A stretch of DNA of 64,000 bases from assembly GCF_901000735.1 (NCBI RefSeq), contig NC_081543.1, forward strand, positions 13,093,369 to 13,157,368. The letters run 5' to 3'. A program made the translations under genes and the position numbers. The DNA comes from Corylus avellana (lineage: Eukaryota; Streptophyta; Magnoliopsida; Fagales; Betulaceae). Below the pieces are notes generated by a model. The model saw only the letters and a list, made by a program, of their open reading frames with translations, was not told the DNA's origin and did no database searches. Positions 12,110-22,790 of this stretch are shown here, one piece after another; position 1 is the stretch's first letter, and the number at the start of each line of letters is the position of its first letter.

Positions 12110-13621
12110 TCACCAATACTTGGAAAGCATTTCAAAAAAAGACTCAATAAATCTATCCACGGCTCTAAAATAGTTATGCCTCCAATTCTTATTCAAGATT
12201 AGGATTCCGAAAAAAACCCAAAATCCAAATGCATAAGAGACAGCAACAAATGCATAGAAGAATAAATGGCTATCAATTATTCTAGTCTCTTCTTCTTTGT
12301 CCTTACTTTGACTGTTATGCTCAGGTTCAAGCTCATTTGTGGTTGAGCAATTCCTTGGTAGAGGGTCTCCACAAAGATCTGGATTACCATCATAGCATTG
12401 CATCCCAAAAGTTGAGAATTGTCGTTCAAATGGGATTCTTCCTGAAAGATTGTTATATGCAACACTAAATGTAGATAGAGAGGTGAGTCCAACCAATTCA
12501 TAAGGGATTTTCCCACTCAAATTGTTGTGAGAAAGATCCAAGCTCTCCACGTTTTTCAAGTTTTGGAAAGAAATCGGAATGGGACTTGTTAAGAAATTAT
12601 TTGACAAGTTCAAAAATCGAATCTGTGACAAGTCTCCCATTTTAGAAGGAATGCTACCTGTCAATTGGTTGGATGACATGTCAATTCCAGTAATCAACCA
12701 TAGCGGTATACCTTTGAAATTATATACCGCATTTTTTATTTGCCATGACGCTCCGATTTCAACTTGCATTTCATCTGCATGTGCAAGTCCATTTACAAAT
12801 GTTCCGGTTGGAGACATCTTCTTCCAGAATGTAATGTTATCAAGGCAGGTGGGAATTCGACCTGAAACATGATTATTAGAGATATCGAAAATTCGCAACC
12901 TTTCCATTTGACACATTTGTCGGAGTAGGTGACCTTCAAAGCGATTTCCACCTAAAAGAATTATGGCCAATCTAGGACGATCATACAACCACTTTGGAAT
13001 ACTACCAGACAAGTGATTGTTTCGAACATCTAATATTTCCAAAGAGGGACTGTTTGATATCGTGGGTGAGATGACTCCTTCAAAATGATTGCCGCCAAGT
13101 AGTAAAGTCTCCAGCCATGTCATGTTGGAGTTCCTTGGGAGCATTTCTCCTTGCAACTTATTGTTTGATAGATTTAGATATGCCACGTGGCTTCCATTTC
13201 TAGTCAAACTTTGTGGTATTGTTCCTGAGAACATGTTGTTAGAAAGATCTACTATTTCCAAAGACAGATTACCAAATGACCATGGAATTTTGCCTTGTAA
13301 TGCATTTGAGGACATGTTAACTTGAAGTAAGCTTGGAAGAAGATGTCCAATATTTTCAGGAAGACGACCTTTGACATAATTATTAGATATGTCAAGAACC
13401 GTAAGTGACGAAGTTTGATTAGCAACACAATCAAGAAAAGAACCATCGATTTTGTTGCTTCTCAAGGATAAATACGTGATATTCGTGTTGAACAACAGCT
13501 GACAAGGTATGCTTCCCTCTATTGAGTTTACGGACAAATCTAGCCGTAACAAGGAATATTGGGTCAAGATGAAGCTTGGAAAAATGTGACCATTCTTCTT
13601 GTTGATGTTGCAATCCTCCAA
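12110..13621 (-). pseudogene. 5'-truncated LRR receptor-like protein (RLP copy C)
   Basis: An open frame of about 503 codons ends in the same membrane segment and tail as copies A and B (AVDRFIESFFEMLSKYW). It carries the LRRs, the island segment (SWQIKNAVYNFKGIPLW), an acidic juxtamembrane stretch and one membrane helix, so it matches the C-terminal five-sixths of the 575-codon frame of copy A at clearly lower identity. Homology starts at the codons for DCN in position 13618 and is lost upstream: an in-frame stop sits just a few codons further up and there is no ATG, signal peptide or cysteine cap. I read it as a gene cut off at 13622; expression from a chimeric upstream exon cannot be excluded. 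Confidence 0.8.
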
Positions 13622-13624
13622 TCC

Positions 13625-14492
13625 TCCTTATATGTGATTTCATTAAATTCAAACATTTAATGCACAATATTAAGTATTATTAATGTCTAAATCAAATAAG
13701 GCAACAAATAATACAAATCAAATTATTATGTATTAATACTTTTGGTCACTTTAATATTTTTAATTCAAATTTATAAAATGTTAGAGAAGTCATTTTTTTT
13801 TCCACATATACTTTATGATTGCAATAATAGATAATTTATAAAATAAGAATTGTTTTTTTCTAAATAATAAGCCATTGAAAAACTCACCAATTAAACTTTT
13901 TTTTTTTTTTTTTTTTTTTTTCTCTTCTCACGTCTCTCTCTCAACTCTTAAAATATAACAATCTGAAAAATCAACTTGAAGTAATTTTTCTTCTTAATCT
14001 TCCATGTGTATGTTTTTTTATTGGGAGAGGCTTAGGTACGGTCTTTTTAAACTACCGCAATCTGCAGTAATTTAGAAGGACTGCTGAGATCTTCAAGGGG
14101 AAATTTTAACCCCAAACCACAGTAGTAGCTTTTTTTTTAAAAAAAAAAAAAAATTTGACAGCAAGAAGATGCCCCGTTAACTCCCTCTTCTCCGTCATCT
14201 CTCTTTTCTCCAAAGGTAGAAAAACCCAAAATTGACAAAATCGACACTGGCCCTACTAAAGACGCCCAAAGCCATGACCTTGGACCCTATGTTTCCAACT
14301 ACAGAGGTAGTCCATGACTCACCCGACAGGTTAGTTTTTGTTTTGTATAATTTTCATCATTTTATAATTTTTTTTATGATATGTATTTTTTTTTTATTAT
14401 TATTATTTTATGAAAGATTCTCAATTTTGTTGTTGTTGTTGTTTTTTTTTTTTTTTCCTGTGTCGTATATATAAGTTCTAATGAAAGATTTT

Positions 14493-14541
<49 letters not shown>

Positions 14542-15659
14542 TTTTTTATTTTTTATTTTTACCAAAGATTCAGTATTTGGGTGAAAGATTTAGTTTTTAT
14601 TGGTTTTTTTGAACATGCATAACTATAACACTCGCAATGATTTTGTTTTTTGAGAACTAATACTGATTACTCAGAATCTCATCTCCACTGTTCAAAATGA
14701 AGAGTCACGTGTCATGAACATCCCTGCAAAATTTCAGCTCAATAGGACCACAAATGCTCGTTGATCAGAGCAGTTGATCAAGACTAGACAGAAAATTCCA
14801 TAAACTCTCTTTTCCTTCTCTCTCTCTCTCTGGCGACAGCTCTCTCTTCTTTTTCTTCTTGTTTTTCTGATTTGTCTCTTACTCTTTGCAGCAGCAAAGG
14901 ATAGGGTTATTAACCCCACTCTCCCAAATGGGCACCTCCATATGGGTTTATAAATAAAAACACACATGGGCTAGTTTTGGGCAAGTTTGGGCCATCCTCC
15001 ACTTAGGAGAGAAACACAACCCAATACTTATAAGGTTGGTGAATTTTTTTTCCCAACCGTTAGTTGTTAAGGTAGAGCTCTTTTTGTCAGTGTAGAGCGT
15101 TTGAGGTTGGTTTATCCGTTTATTTCTTTTTGAAATTGCAAGAATGGTCTGGTGTTAAGGTAGAGCTCATTTTGTCATTTTGTTAGTGTAATTTCAAGAA
15201 TTGTCAGTACTGACTAATTCCAATTCTAAAACTACAACATTTATTGATCAATGACAAAAATTACGACCATTTTTATGTTTAGAGTTATTTTCCTTCTTAG
15301 TGCGAACTTTAGAGTGATGCACTAGAGTCATTCTTGTTTGCACTTACTAATCCAACCAGTGATATGCAACGGTAGGAGGTGCATCCTCATGCTTTGCGAT
15401 TCTTAGCATCACATAAGACGGAACCTGCAAGTAGAGAGTTCGCAACCTGAAATATAATTTAAGTGTACAAACTGTCTAGGCAAATTCATCTTTACAACCA
15501 AACTTACTCTAGCTATATTTGAAAAAAGCAGAAGTAGATTGAAAAATTTGGCTAGAGCTAGCTGGCAAGTTTATGGACAATAAGAAATATAATCAAAAGC
15601 ATTATAACATTAATCTAAAAGATTTAAGCATAATTGACTCTCGAGGATCTAATATCAAA
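13625..15659. other. Intergenic, no gene recognised
   Basis: AT-rich with long T runs. 14160-14330 is more balanced in composition and on the plus strand has a CT-rich leader-like stretch and a short frame (MTLDPMFPTTEVV) ending at a donor-like GACAGGTTAG; I recognise no family and find no following exon. A TA microsatellite lies at 14495-14537. 14800-14900 is rich in CT and could be the leader of a lost gene. Confidence 0.35.
14495..14537. repeat. (TA)n microsatellite
   Basis: Uninterrupted TA dinucleotide run of about 43 bases. Confidence 0.95.
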
Positions 15660-15931
15660 TATTCAATATCGACCTTTTTTAACGTGTTGAATATGACACG
15701 TCAATATTTATTGACGTGTTACATTCAACACGTCAGGATTTCCTGACGTGTTAATATTTGACATGTCAGGAAATTTAAATTCAATTTAATTTTTAAAAAA
15801 TATATTTAAATATTTTATTGATGTGCTAAAATTAGACATGTCAAAATTTATTGACGTGTCATTTTGACACGTCAATATTTCTTAATTTTTTTTTTTAATA
15901 TCAGGTATATATATATATATTTGACGTGCTA

Positions 15932-15969
<38 letters not shown>

Positions 15970-16796
15970 ATATTATATTATATTATATTTCTAACGTGCT
16001 AAAACAAGCACGTCAGAAAAAAAATAAAAATAAATAGCGGGACATTCAACTTTAATTTTCCTTCTTTAATTATTTATTCTTTCCTCCAGATCTTCTTTTC
16101 TTATTTACTTCCATATCTTCTTTCCCTCTCTCAATCTCCCTCTGCTCTCTGCACGCAGCAAAAGCTCTTCTCTCTCAATCTCTGCAAACGGCAAGCGAGC
16201 TAAGAAATGCAAAAGAAGAAGAAGAAGAAGAAGAAAAAGAAAAGAAGAAGAGAAGCAAAAAAAACAAAAAGGGGAGAAGAGAAGAAGAAGAATAGAAGAT
16301 AAGAAGATTTTTTGGGTTAATGTTTGGCTTTTTGATTTTTTGAAGATTTTTTGGGTTTGGGTTTGAGTTTTTGAAAATGGAGGAAAGAAGAGAGAGAGAG
16401 TAAGAAAATGGAGAAAAGAAGAGAGGGAGAGAGCTGGGAGAGAAACATGGTGGTGAAAATATATATATATATATTATTTTAATTTAAAAATAATTTAAAT
16501 TAATAAATTTTTTAATTGAAAAATAAGTTCCAGAAAAAATTTTAAAAAAGAAAAATTATTATTTTTTTAATAATTTTAAATTACTGACGTGCCAATTTTG
16601 ACGTGTTAAATCTAACGCGTCAGAAAATTCTAACTTGTTAAATCTAATACATCAGAAATTTTTCGTTTCTGACACCTATAATTTTAATGTCTGAAACACG
16701 TCAAAAATGTCTTGTCAGAAGGATTTTTTGACATGTCAGATCACCTGACACGTCATAAAACTTATGTCAGCAAAAAATTTATTTTTTGTAGTGATG
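15660..16796. mobile_element. CACTA-like non-autonomous element with TGACGTGT arrays
   Basis: Both flanks (15670-16010 and 16585-16770) are packed with short motifs of the form GACGTGTT, GACACGTC and AACACGTC in both orientations, the layout of the subterminal repeats of CACTA transposons. The right terminus reads TTTTTTGTAGTG, the complement of CACTACAAAAAA. No matching left terminus is visible, so the left end is lost or diverged. The interior (16050-16450) is unlike the flanks: a CT-rich stretch, then (AAG)n and GAGA, resembling the leader of a plant gene, so host DNA may have been captured. TA repeats occur at 15906-15965. Confidence 0.55.
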
Positions 16797-16915
16797 TTAT
16801 GCTATGAATAAAGTCACGAAAAGAATTAATCTCAAATCTAGTGTTTGAAAGGTCTAGGTTCCCTTAGAATCTAATTTATCCCGTTACGGACTTAGGTTCG
16901 TAACAAAGTTTTATT
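16797..16915 (+). repeat. Dispersed repeat, partner at 21195-21300 (inverted)
   Basis: The stretch with CTAGGTTCCCTTAGAATC and TATCCCGTTACGGACTTAGG recurs inverted at 21195-21300. The type of element is not recognised. Confidence 0.5.
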
Positions 16916-17099
16916 GGAGGCTATAAATTATAACCCTTGTTTTGCATCCCATTTGAATTGAAGGTAAAGTCTAATATCAAATGAGATTTGAATACAATCA
17001 AATTTAATTACCCAAAAAGTAGGAGATAATTACGATCAAATATTGAAATTAATTACAGTCAGATTTGATTATATTCAAATATGATCATATAATGATAAT

Positions 17100-17433
17100 C
17101 TAACATAAAGGACATACGGATCTTGTTTTTCCTTTTATGAGTTCATAAACAAAACAATTTCTCAATTGAGCAAGATCCATTAAGCAAGAGCCCTTCTCTA
17201 TGAGACGTCCGAAAGTACTAGCGTTGTTTGAACGAACCCATTAAAATATTAGAAATAAATTCAGCATCCTCATTGGTCCTAAGTACCAATATTTACAACA
17301 TAGTAAACAGAACAAAAGGAACAACAAATCCCATCACCTATAATGAAATCCCAGAACCCATACAATTTGTACACAACTTCTACTTCCAATTCCATGTGTA
17401 AGTTAGAAGCAGTTTGCAATACAACATCTCTTT
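17100..17433 (-). pseudogene. RLP 3' flank relic, cut by an LTR (RLP copy D)
   Basis: Non-coding sequence that aligns with the 3' flanks of RLP copies C (about 11770-12060) and A (1190-1290), including GCATCCTCATTGGTC and ACTTCTACTTCCAATT. It stops at 17433, where an LTR starts. The coding part that should follow is missing; an exon-1 relic at 19556-19927 lies on the far side of the retroelement. Confidence 0.6.
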
Positions 17434-17830
17434 TGATGCAGCCTGACTTGGTAGGTTGCAGTGAAGAACAACAATAAAGCAGCGGTTAGGTAATTCTAGA
17501 TTTTGAGTCTATCAATGATCTAAGAATTCTTCTTGAAAAGCTAGATACTCTTTAGGTTTTGAAGGAAAAAAAAAAAGAATAAACTCAACTATGAGTAATT
17601 CTCATTAATAAAAATCAATAATCAACATAAACTCATTTTCTCTAGAGGCTATAAGCATATATTTATAGTCCAATATCTTAAACCTAATAAAATATGACAT
17701 AAATACCTCAAAAACCCTAAACCTAATAAAATAAAGAAATAAAAACTCCTAAAACCCTAACCTTAATAAAATAACAACACAAAGTCGGTTTAAAAAATAA
17801 AAGAAACTGACAGCTACGCAATTTGCATCA
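17434..17830 (-). repeat. 3' LTR of a Ty3/gypsy element
   Basis: On the minus strand the segment begins TGATGCAAATTGCG and ends GTCAGGCTGCATCA, so it has TG...CA ends within a 6-base inverted terminal repeat (TGATGC/GCATCA). Directly upstream is a purine run, ACAAGGGGAGAA, the expected polypurine tract. Inside is a TATA box (GGACTATAAATATATGC) near 17665. At 397 bp it is a plausible small LTR. Confidence 0.75.
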
Positions 17831-19133
17831 TTCTCCCCTTGTTGGAGTGAATTCATTCTCGAATTCGGCCGGTTCTTTCCACGGTCCTTCAGATGCCCTA
17901 TCAACTCGTTCTACTCGCCCTTCCTCAAGATCAAAACAAGACAACACCTCATAATATGCATGATGCTCCTCATCATCGGAATACCTAGATGGTTGTCGTG
18001 ACGGCCCCACACACCACTTTGCAATACTTCGGACTTGCTGTACTTCTCTCGCTCATTTTCCCTTCCACGTGCCATGAAAATACTCAAGAATGGATTAGCC
18101 ATTGTTTCCCTTGTTTCCCTTGTGAACATATAATTTTTTTCATCCGCATAAAACTCACCATAATCTCCGTTAGGAGAATTTAAAATATCTTCAACACCAA
18201 GGAAATCAACATAATCTACCTCTTCACCATTAAAATTAGGCGCTTCACCTAAAAGGTCTTCACCACCCTCTTCATAATCAGCGATGTCATCCGTGGGCTC
18301 TTCCTCTTCCAATTGATCATCTTCGGGGTAGAGGCCGTCAAATATGGGAAAAAAACCATCTTCTTCGCATTCTTCTCCATCCAATTGGTCATCTTCTTCG
18401 GGGTAGAGGCCGTCAAACATGAGATAAAACCTATCTTCTTCGTGCTCCTCCAGGGGTTTTTCCTCTTCCCATGAATCATCTTTTTTGGGCTTCTCATCAT
18501 AGGTTGGTGGTGAATCCCAAGCCACAAATCCTTGCAAATGATCTTCAACATCTTCATGTCGGAACTCTTCATTAATGAATTCAGACTCCTGAAACTCTCC
18601 ATCCACAGATTCTTTTTCCTTCTCCACAAAATATGGATTCGGTTTATGGATTTGTGGTTGGCAAGTAGGGGTCCAATTGGCCTGTCGTGGACTCTTCGCC
18701 TCACTCCATGTTTCCCTAAATACCTATTTTTTGTAGGAATTTTTTATTTTTCTTGTCACAGCCATAGACCATTGTCTCTAATTTTGTGACTTTTGGCCCA
18801 TGGTATGACTATGGGGCAAGAAAGCGACTCGCATAAATTTCAATAGTTTTTCCCAACTATTTATCTTCAATTTGCCTTGCCACATCTATTTTTCTTCAGT
18901 TGCTGCCACCACGCACCAACTCTTCCGCAGAATGTGTGTACCACCAAAGAGACTCGTTGTTCATCGGGCACCTCGTTGAATTCAAGAACCTCTTCAACAG
19001 CCAACACCCCATCGAGAAATTCCTCGGGTTCTAGATCCCCGTCGAATTTCGGAATATTGAGTTCGAATCTACTTACCCGCTGATTGGCATGAGCTTGTGC
19101 AAGGTGCTGACGTCCATGCGTTCGGCGCTCCAC
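17831..19133 (-). mobile_element. Ty3/gypsy internal remnant (gag and acidic 3' part)
   Basis: At 19133-18867 the minus strand encodes a gag-type domain: ELNIPKFDGDLEPEEFLD, then VEEVLEFNEVPDEQRVSLV and AWWQQLK, characteristic of plant Ty3/gypsy gag. It breaks off near KKNR. Then 18627-17911 has a long, very acidic frame with repeated FDGLYPE units and SPPTYDE, ending near the polypurine tract. Protease, reverse transcriptase and integrase are absent, so the element has a large internal deletion and cannot move by itself. No 5' LTR is visible. I regard the acidic frame as part of the element rather than a host gene. Confidence 0.7.
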
Positions 19134-19146
19134 AAACGGGTTTCTA

Positions 19147-19291
19147 GATCCGTTCCCATTATTGATCTATGAACTCCGCAGTTAAGCGTGCTTCTACGAT
19201 AGCAGTACTAAGATGGGTGACATCCTGAGAAGTTTGGTTCGGGGGAGCCAAAAGCAGACAATATTGTTTGTCATTGGAGTAAGGTGTTACA
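19147..19291 (+). mobile_element. Cassandra-like TRIM fragment with 5S rRNA-like core
   Basis: The stretch GAACTCCGCAGTTAAGCGTG at 19171 followed by AGCAGTACTAAGATGGGTGA and CATCCTGAGAAGT matches the 3' half of plant 5S rRNA, including the internal promoter region, with several changes. Downstream GAGCCAAAAGCAGACAATATTG and the end TGTTACA fit the tail of a Cassandra LTR, a retroelement known to carry 5S sequence in its LTRs. The 5' half is missing. A plain 5S pseudogene is less likely because the LTR-like tail follows directly. Confidence 0.65.
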
Positions 19292-19555
19292 TGCATTTAA
19301 TCATTAATTTAACACTCTCAAATAGATTTGTATCTTTTCAAGTTTGTTAACTCCTATAGGACTTAATTCCTAAAAAAAATAAAAAAATAAAAAAACCTAC
19401 AACAAATCGAATACGAGTTGTAGCTTTCCGTAAGATAAAGAGTACATATTTAAGATGTCTTACTTGTGGCATGACTGACTCAGTCGGATATTACAAGTTA
19501 AAACACTGATGCCTTACTATTAGAGGTGGCAATTTAGTGGTCTCAAAAAGAAATT

Positions 19556-19927
19556 TTAAGTGGTTGAGCATGTACTAGGATCGAGAGTTTGACTTTCGAA
19601 ATGAGAATCTTCAATCTTATTAGTATTAGCCGCTTTGAGTTCCATTGAATTAATACCCTGATTAGGTTGGGTCAAATTATTGCGAAGTCGGAGGCTCCTG
19701 CTACAATTCTCTTTGTCCCAGTCATCCAGTAAGGATGGATTATTAGTAGAGTTTTTGATCTCCCAGAGAGCTCTCTTCTTTTCTTCGCTACATCCTTGCA
19801 ATTCACCAAAAGCAAAAGAGAAAATAGTGATAGCCATAACCGAAAGCAAAATGAAACTATTACCAAAACAAGTCTTAATTTCGGAAGAGATTCTCAATGG
19901 CAGAATCTCTGTACGTACGTTTATCAA
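19556..19927 (-). pseudogene. RLP exon-1 relic without start codon (RLP copy D)
   Basis: The frame encodes a signal-peptide-like stretch (FILLSVMAITIFSFAFG) and the start of an N-terminal LRR cap (CSEEKKRALWEIKNSTN, then SLLDDWDKENC), clearly homologous to exon 1 of copies A and B. Where those have CGAAATGAAGA, this copy has CGAAATTAAGA, so the start ATG is lost. The second cysteine block is gone and the frame ends after unrelated residues. The LRR exons are missing: towards 17433 lie retroelement remnants, then the matching 3' flank. The upstream 19928-20250 retains traces of the RLP 5' flank. Confidence 0.75.
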
Positions 19928-20903
19928 TTGGATTTGATAGATATCAATTTTATAAACAAGTTGCCTGCATGATGGTGCTGGACCTCACTGCATGTGCTTA
20001 TAAAGAATGCCGTGCAGGAGAGTGTAGAAATAGAGACATCATGACGGAGATATTCCAATGCAATTTCAAGCATTTGAAGTCCGTGCTGTGCTACCATGCA
20101 TCTCAAGATTGGCCTTTGGAATTTCCGAATAGTTGAGGGCCTTTGGAATTTCCCAATAATGCAGATTATTGTGGTGGCCGGGTCTTTAAAAGCACTACAA
20201 TTTCCACGCTCAAATTCAATGCAAGTTGAAGGAAGTGTAAGAAATTCCATTTAAAGTATGTTCTTTATGTCACATATATTATTGTAATTATAAAATATAT
20301 ATAATTACGGTGTTCAATGATTTATTCAAATTAAAGCTTATTCTATGAAATCAAATATTCTGAATTAAATTGTCGATTTAATTCTTATGGAACAAGTATT
20401 TGATTTCATTACTGATTTTATTTTGTGGAATCAATTAGCTGTATTGATTATTTATTTGATTTTTATTCCTTGATGGGATGACTAATTAAGGTAACAGCTG
20501 TAATTGAGGGTTCCTGACCTACCTATAAATAAGGCATGTGTATTCCATTAATTGGCACTCACTGGTAGGCATAGGTCAGAAGAACCTCTCAATAATTTTA
20601 ATTTTCTAGTTTGGTTACTGTAAAGTTGTTCTTCAACCTGTTTAAGCAAAACAATGGCCGGAAATACATATATATTAAATTATTTTTGCTACTAGTTTTA
20701 TTGTTAATTAGCATTTAATATATATAGAACTCTTACAGGAAGAGGTCTAACCAACCCGCGTCATTAATTTCCTCAAGTTGACAACCCAGCATCAACTCAA
20801 ATTCTGTGGTTCAATTCTCTCTATTTATTGTGATTGAAATTTCTTGACCCTCCAAGGGCAGAAAGTTTTTTTTGGAAAGGGGGAGAAAGTATATTAACCT
20901 CAA

Positions 20904-20942
<39 letters not shown>

Positions 20943-20947
20943 TTTCT

Positions 20948-21015
<68 letters not shown>

Positions 21016-21529
21016 GTTTCATTTTTCATCTTCTCTACTCATGTCTTATTCATTTCCGTGGAGAGAATCTGCCATAATTTACTTGCTCAAGTTTTTGCTA
21101 CCAAAGTCTTCCAAATTCTAATTTGCCTATTTTCGCTAGCTCAATGTAAATGTTTTTAAGCTACGATAAGAGGGAGAGAAGGTGCAAGGCCAAAAAGAAA
21201 TTTGCTACAAACCTAAGTTCGTAACGGGATAATTTAAGTTTAATTTTAGAGGAAACCTAGACCTCACAACACAAGCACTGATTTAGATTAATTTTTCTCT
21301 TCCATTATCCATTACATATATATCAACATTTAAATAGAGGAGCTATTAAAATATCCTTAAGAAAAATTTGGACTAAGTCATTAATATGACTAGATTTGGC
21401 TTATACTACTTAACGTGTAAACAACACTAACAAGGAAATAAAAAGAATAACGATACATAAAATAATTACTACCCCAGCAGAGATTCATTTCTCCAATTCA
21501 AGAGAGTATTATAACAAAACTATACAGAT
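19928..21529. other. Intergenic: RLP 5' flank trace and possible LTR relic
   Basis: 19928-20250 resembles the RLP upstream region (CACGCTCAAATTCAATG). 20290-20830 is AT-rich with a TATA-like CTATAAATAAGG at 20522 followed by leader-like sequence on the plus strand, which could be an old LTR, but termini were not found. 21195-21300 is the inverted partner of the repeat at 16797. No gene seen. Confidence 0.35.
20904..21012. repeat. Compound microsatellite (TA)n-(TA)n-(GA)n
   Basis: Two long TA runs (20904-20939 and 20952-20984) separated by a short T-rich spacer, then a GA run to 21012. Confidence 0.95.
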
Positions 21530-21818
21530 CAAATTGTTGTGAGAAAAGTCCAAGCCCTCTACATTTTTCAAGTTTTAGAAATTAATCGCAATGAGACTTG
21601 TTAGAAAATTATTTGACAAGTTAAAAAATCGAATATGTGACAAGTCTCCCATTTTAGAAGGAATGTTATCTGCCAATTGGTTGGATAACATGTCAATTCC
21701 GGCAATCGACCATAGTAGTCTACCTTTGAAATTATATACCACATTTTTTATTTTCCATGACGCTCCAATTTCAACTTGAATTTCATCTGCATGTGCATGT
21801 CCATTTAAAAATGTTCCA
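21530..21818 (-). pseudogene. Internal RLP fragment (RLP copy E)
   Basis: About 290 bases align with copy C at 12523-12800, i.e. the LRRs just before the membrane region (complement reads LTGSIPSK-like and FLTSPIP-like codons, with changes). No open frame of useful length. The right edge is sharp: homology ends at AAATGTTCC and CACTACAAAAAC follows, so a CACTA-type end cuts it here. The left edge at 21530 abuts unrelated DNA. Confidence 0.75.
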
Positions 21819-21910
21819 CACTACAAAAACCTTAGAATTATGAACATTTTTAATGTGACATTTTAAGGCCAAAAAAAGTCTTTATTTAATTAGGGACGTT
21901 CAAATAGTAA
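21819..21910 (+). mobile_element. CACTA-type terminus inserted in RLP fragment E
   Basis: Starts CACTACAAAAAC and continues with TGACATTTTAAGGCC-type sequence, typical of CACTA ends. No opposite terminus was located downstream, so only one end is claimed. Confidence 0.45.
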
Positions 21911-22557
21911 CATTTTGCAAATGTAAAAAGCATATATTTTTTAAATAATCCTATTAAAAAATCATATGAATTTCACATATTAATTAAAAAAAATCATGTA
22001 CTTCTTATATGTTAAGGAGCGCATGATATAGAGTTTAAAGGAAATTTATGTGGATGATGGATTCGGTTAATCTTTCATTTTGTATTTTGAAAAGTATTTT
22101 ATTTTTTTAATTATTTGTTTTCTGTAGAGAAACAGTGCTTATTAAAGATACTGTCGATTTTTTCCCCAGATTTCACTTTCTGGTGCCCTGTTCTCTTACA
22201 ATAATGGTTGTCGTTGAATTGCTGCTTAATTGCCTAGTGTTCTTATATCAACCACCACTGACTGTAAGACCTGTGACTACAACTAAATTTGTCTTTGAGG
22301 TTGGCGGTGCAAACCCGTCGTCAAAGTCAACCCACTAGTAACTCTTCAAAGGGTCTTAATGTTGATGTGGTTATTACGATCGAAGACTTCAAAGGTACAT
22401 GTGTCTTGTTTTTCCTTTTAAAACTCGATAATTTTTTTTATAATCCTAAGAGATTCTCATCTCAAAAGGAGTAATGGAGAGGGACATCGAGCTCGACTAT
22501 CATGACCAATTGGATCGGTCTGTTTGGAATTAGCTTGGAAATTTCAGGTTAGCTTTG

Positions 22558-22790
22558 AAAGCACTGCAATTTCAAAAAAGAAATTGTAAAACAGGTCTAT
22601 TCAAACTGTAGTACCAATTCCTCTTTAATTTGACAACTAAAACAAGCAATTCTCTGTTTTTTCCACACCAAGAAGCACGGCAAGCTTTAGTCAAAAAGTA
22701 GTTCAGATTGAAAGGGCGTGGCTCTCACTAGTGAGTGAGACAATGAGCAGTTAATTATAGTCTGGGCATAAGTGGTTGATGAAATGTGAA
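22558..22790 (-). repeat. RLP upstream-region relic 1
   Basis: Aligns with 24175-24395 and 25770-26165: shared AAGAAGCACGGCAAGCTTTA, GCTCTCACTAGT, GAGACAATGAG and TTGATGAAATG in the same order. In copies of this family this region lies 5' of the RLP start, so it marks a lost RLP unit. Confidence 0.6.

Noticed and set aside
17911..18627. A host gene for an acidic protein
   Set aside because: It lies between a gypsy gag domain and a polypurine tract plus LTR on the same strand, with no ATG start and no introns; better explained as retroelement.
19171..19233. A functional 5S rRNA gene
   Set aside because: The 5' half is missing, several bases differ from plant 5S, no T-run terminator follows, and the downstream sequence is LTR-like.
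20834..21121. Plus-strand frame with YIYIYIY and RERERE repeats
   Set aside because: It is a translation of TA and GA microsatellites.
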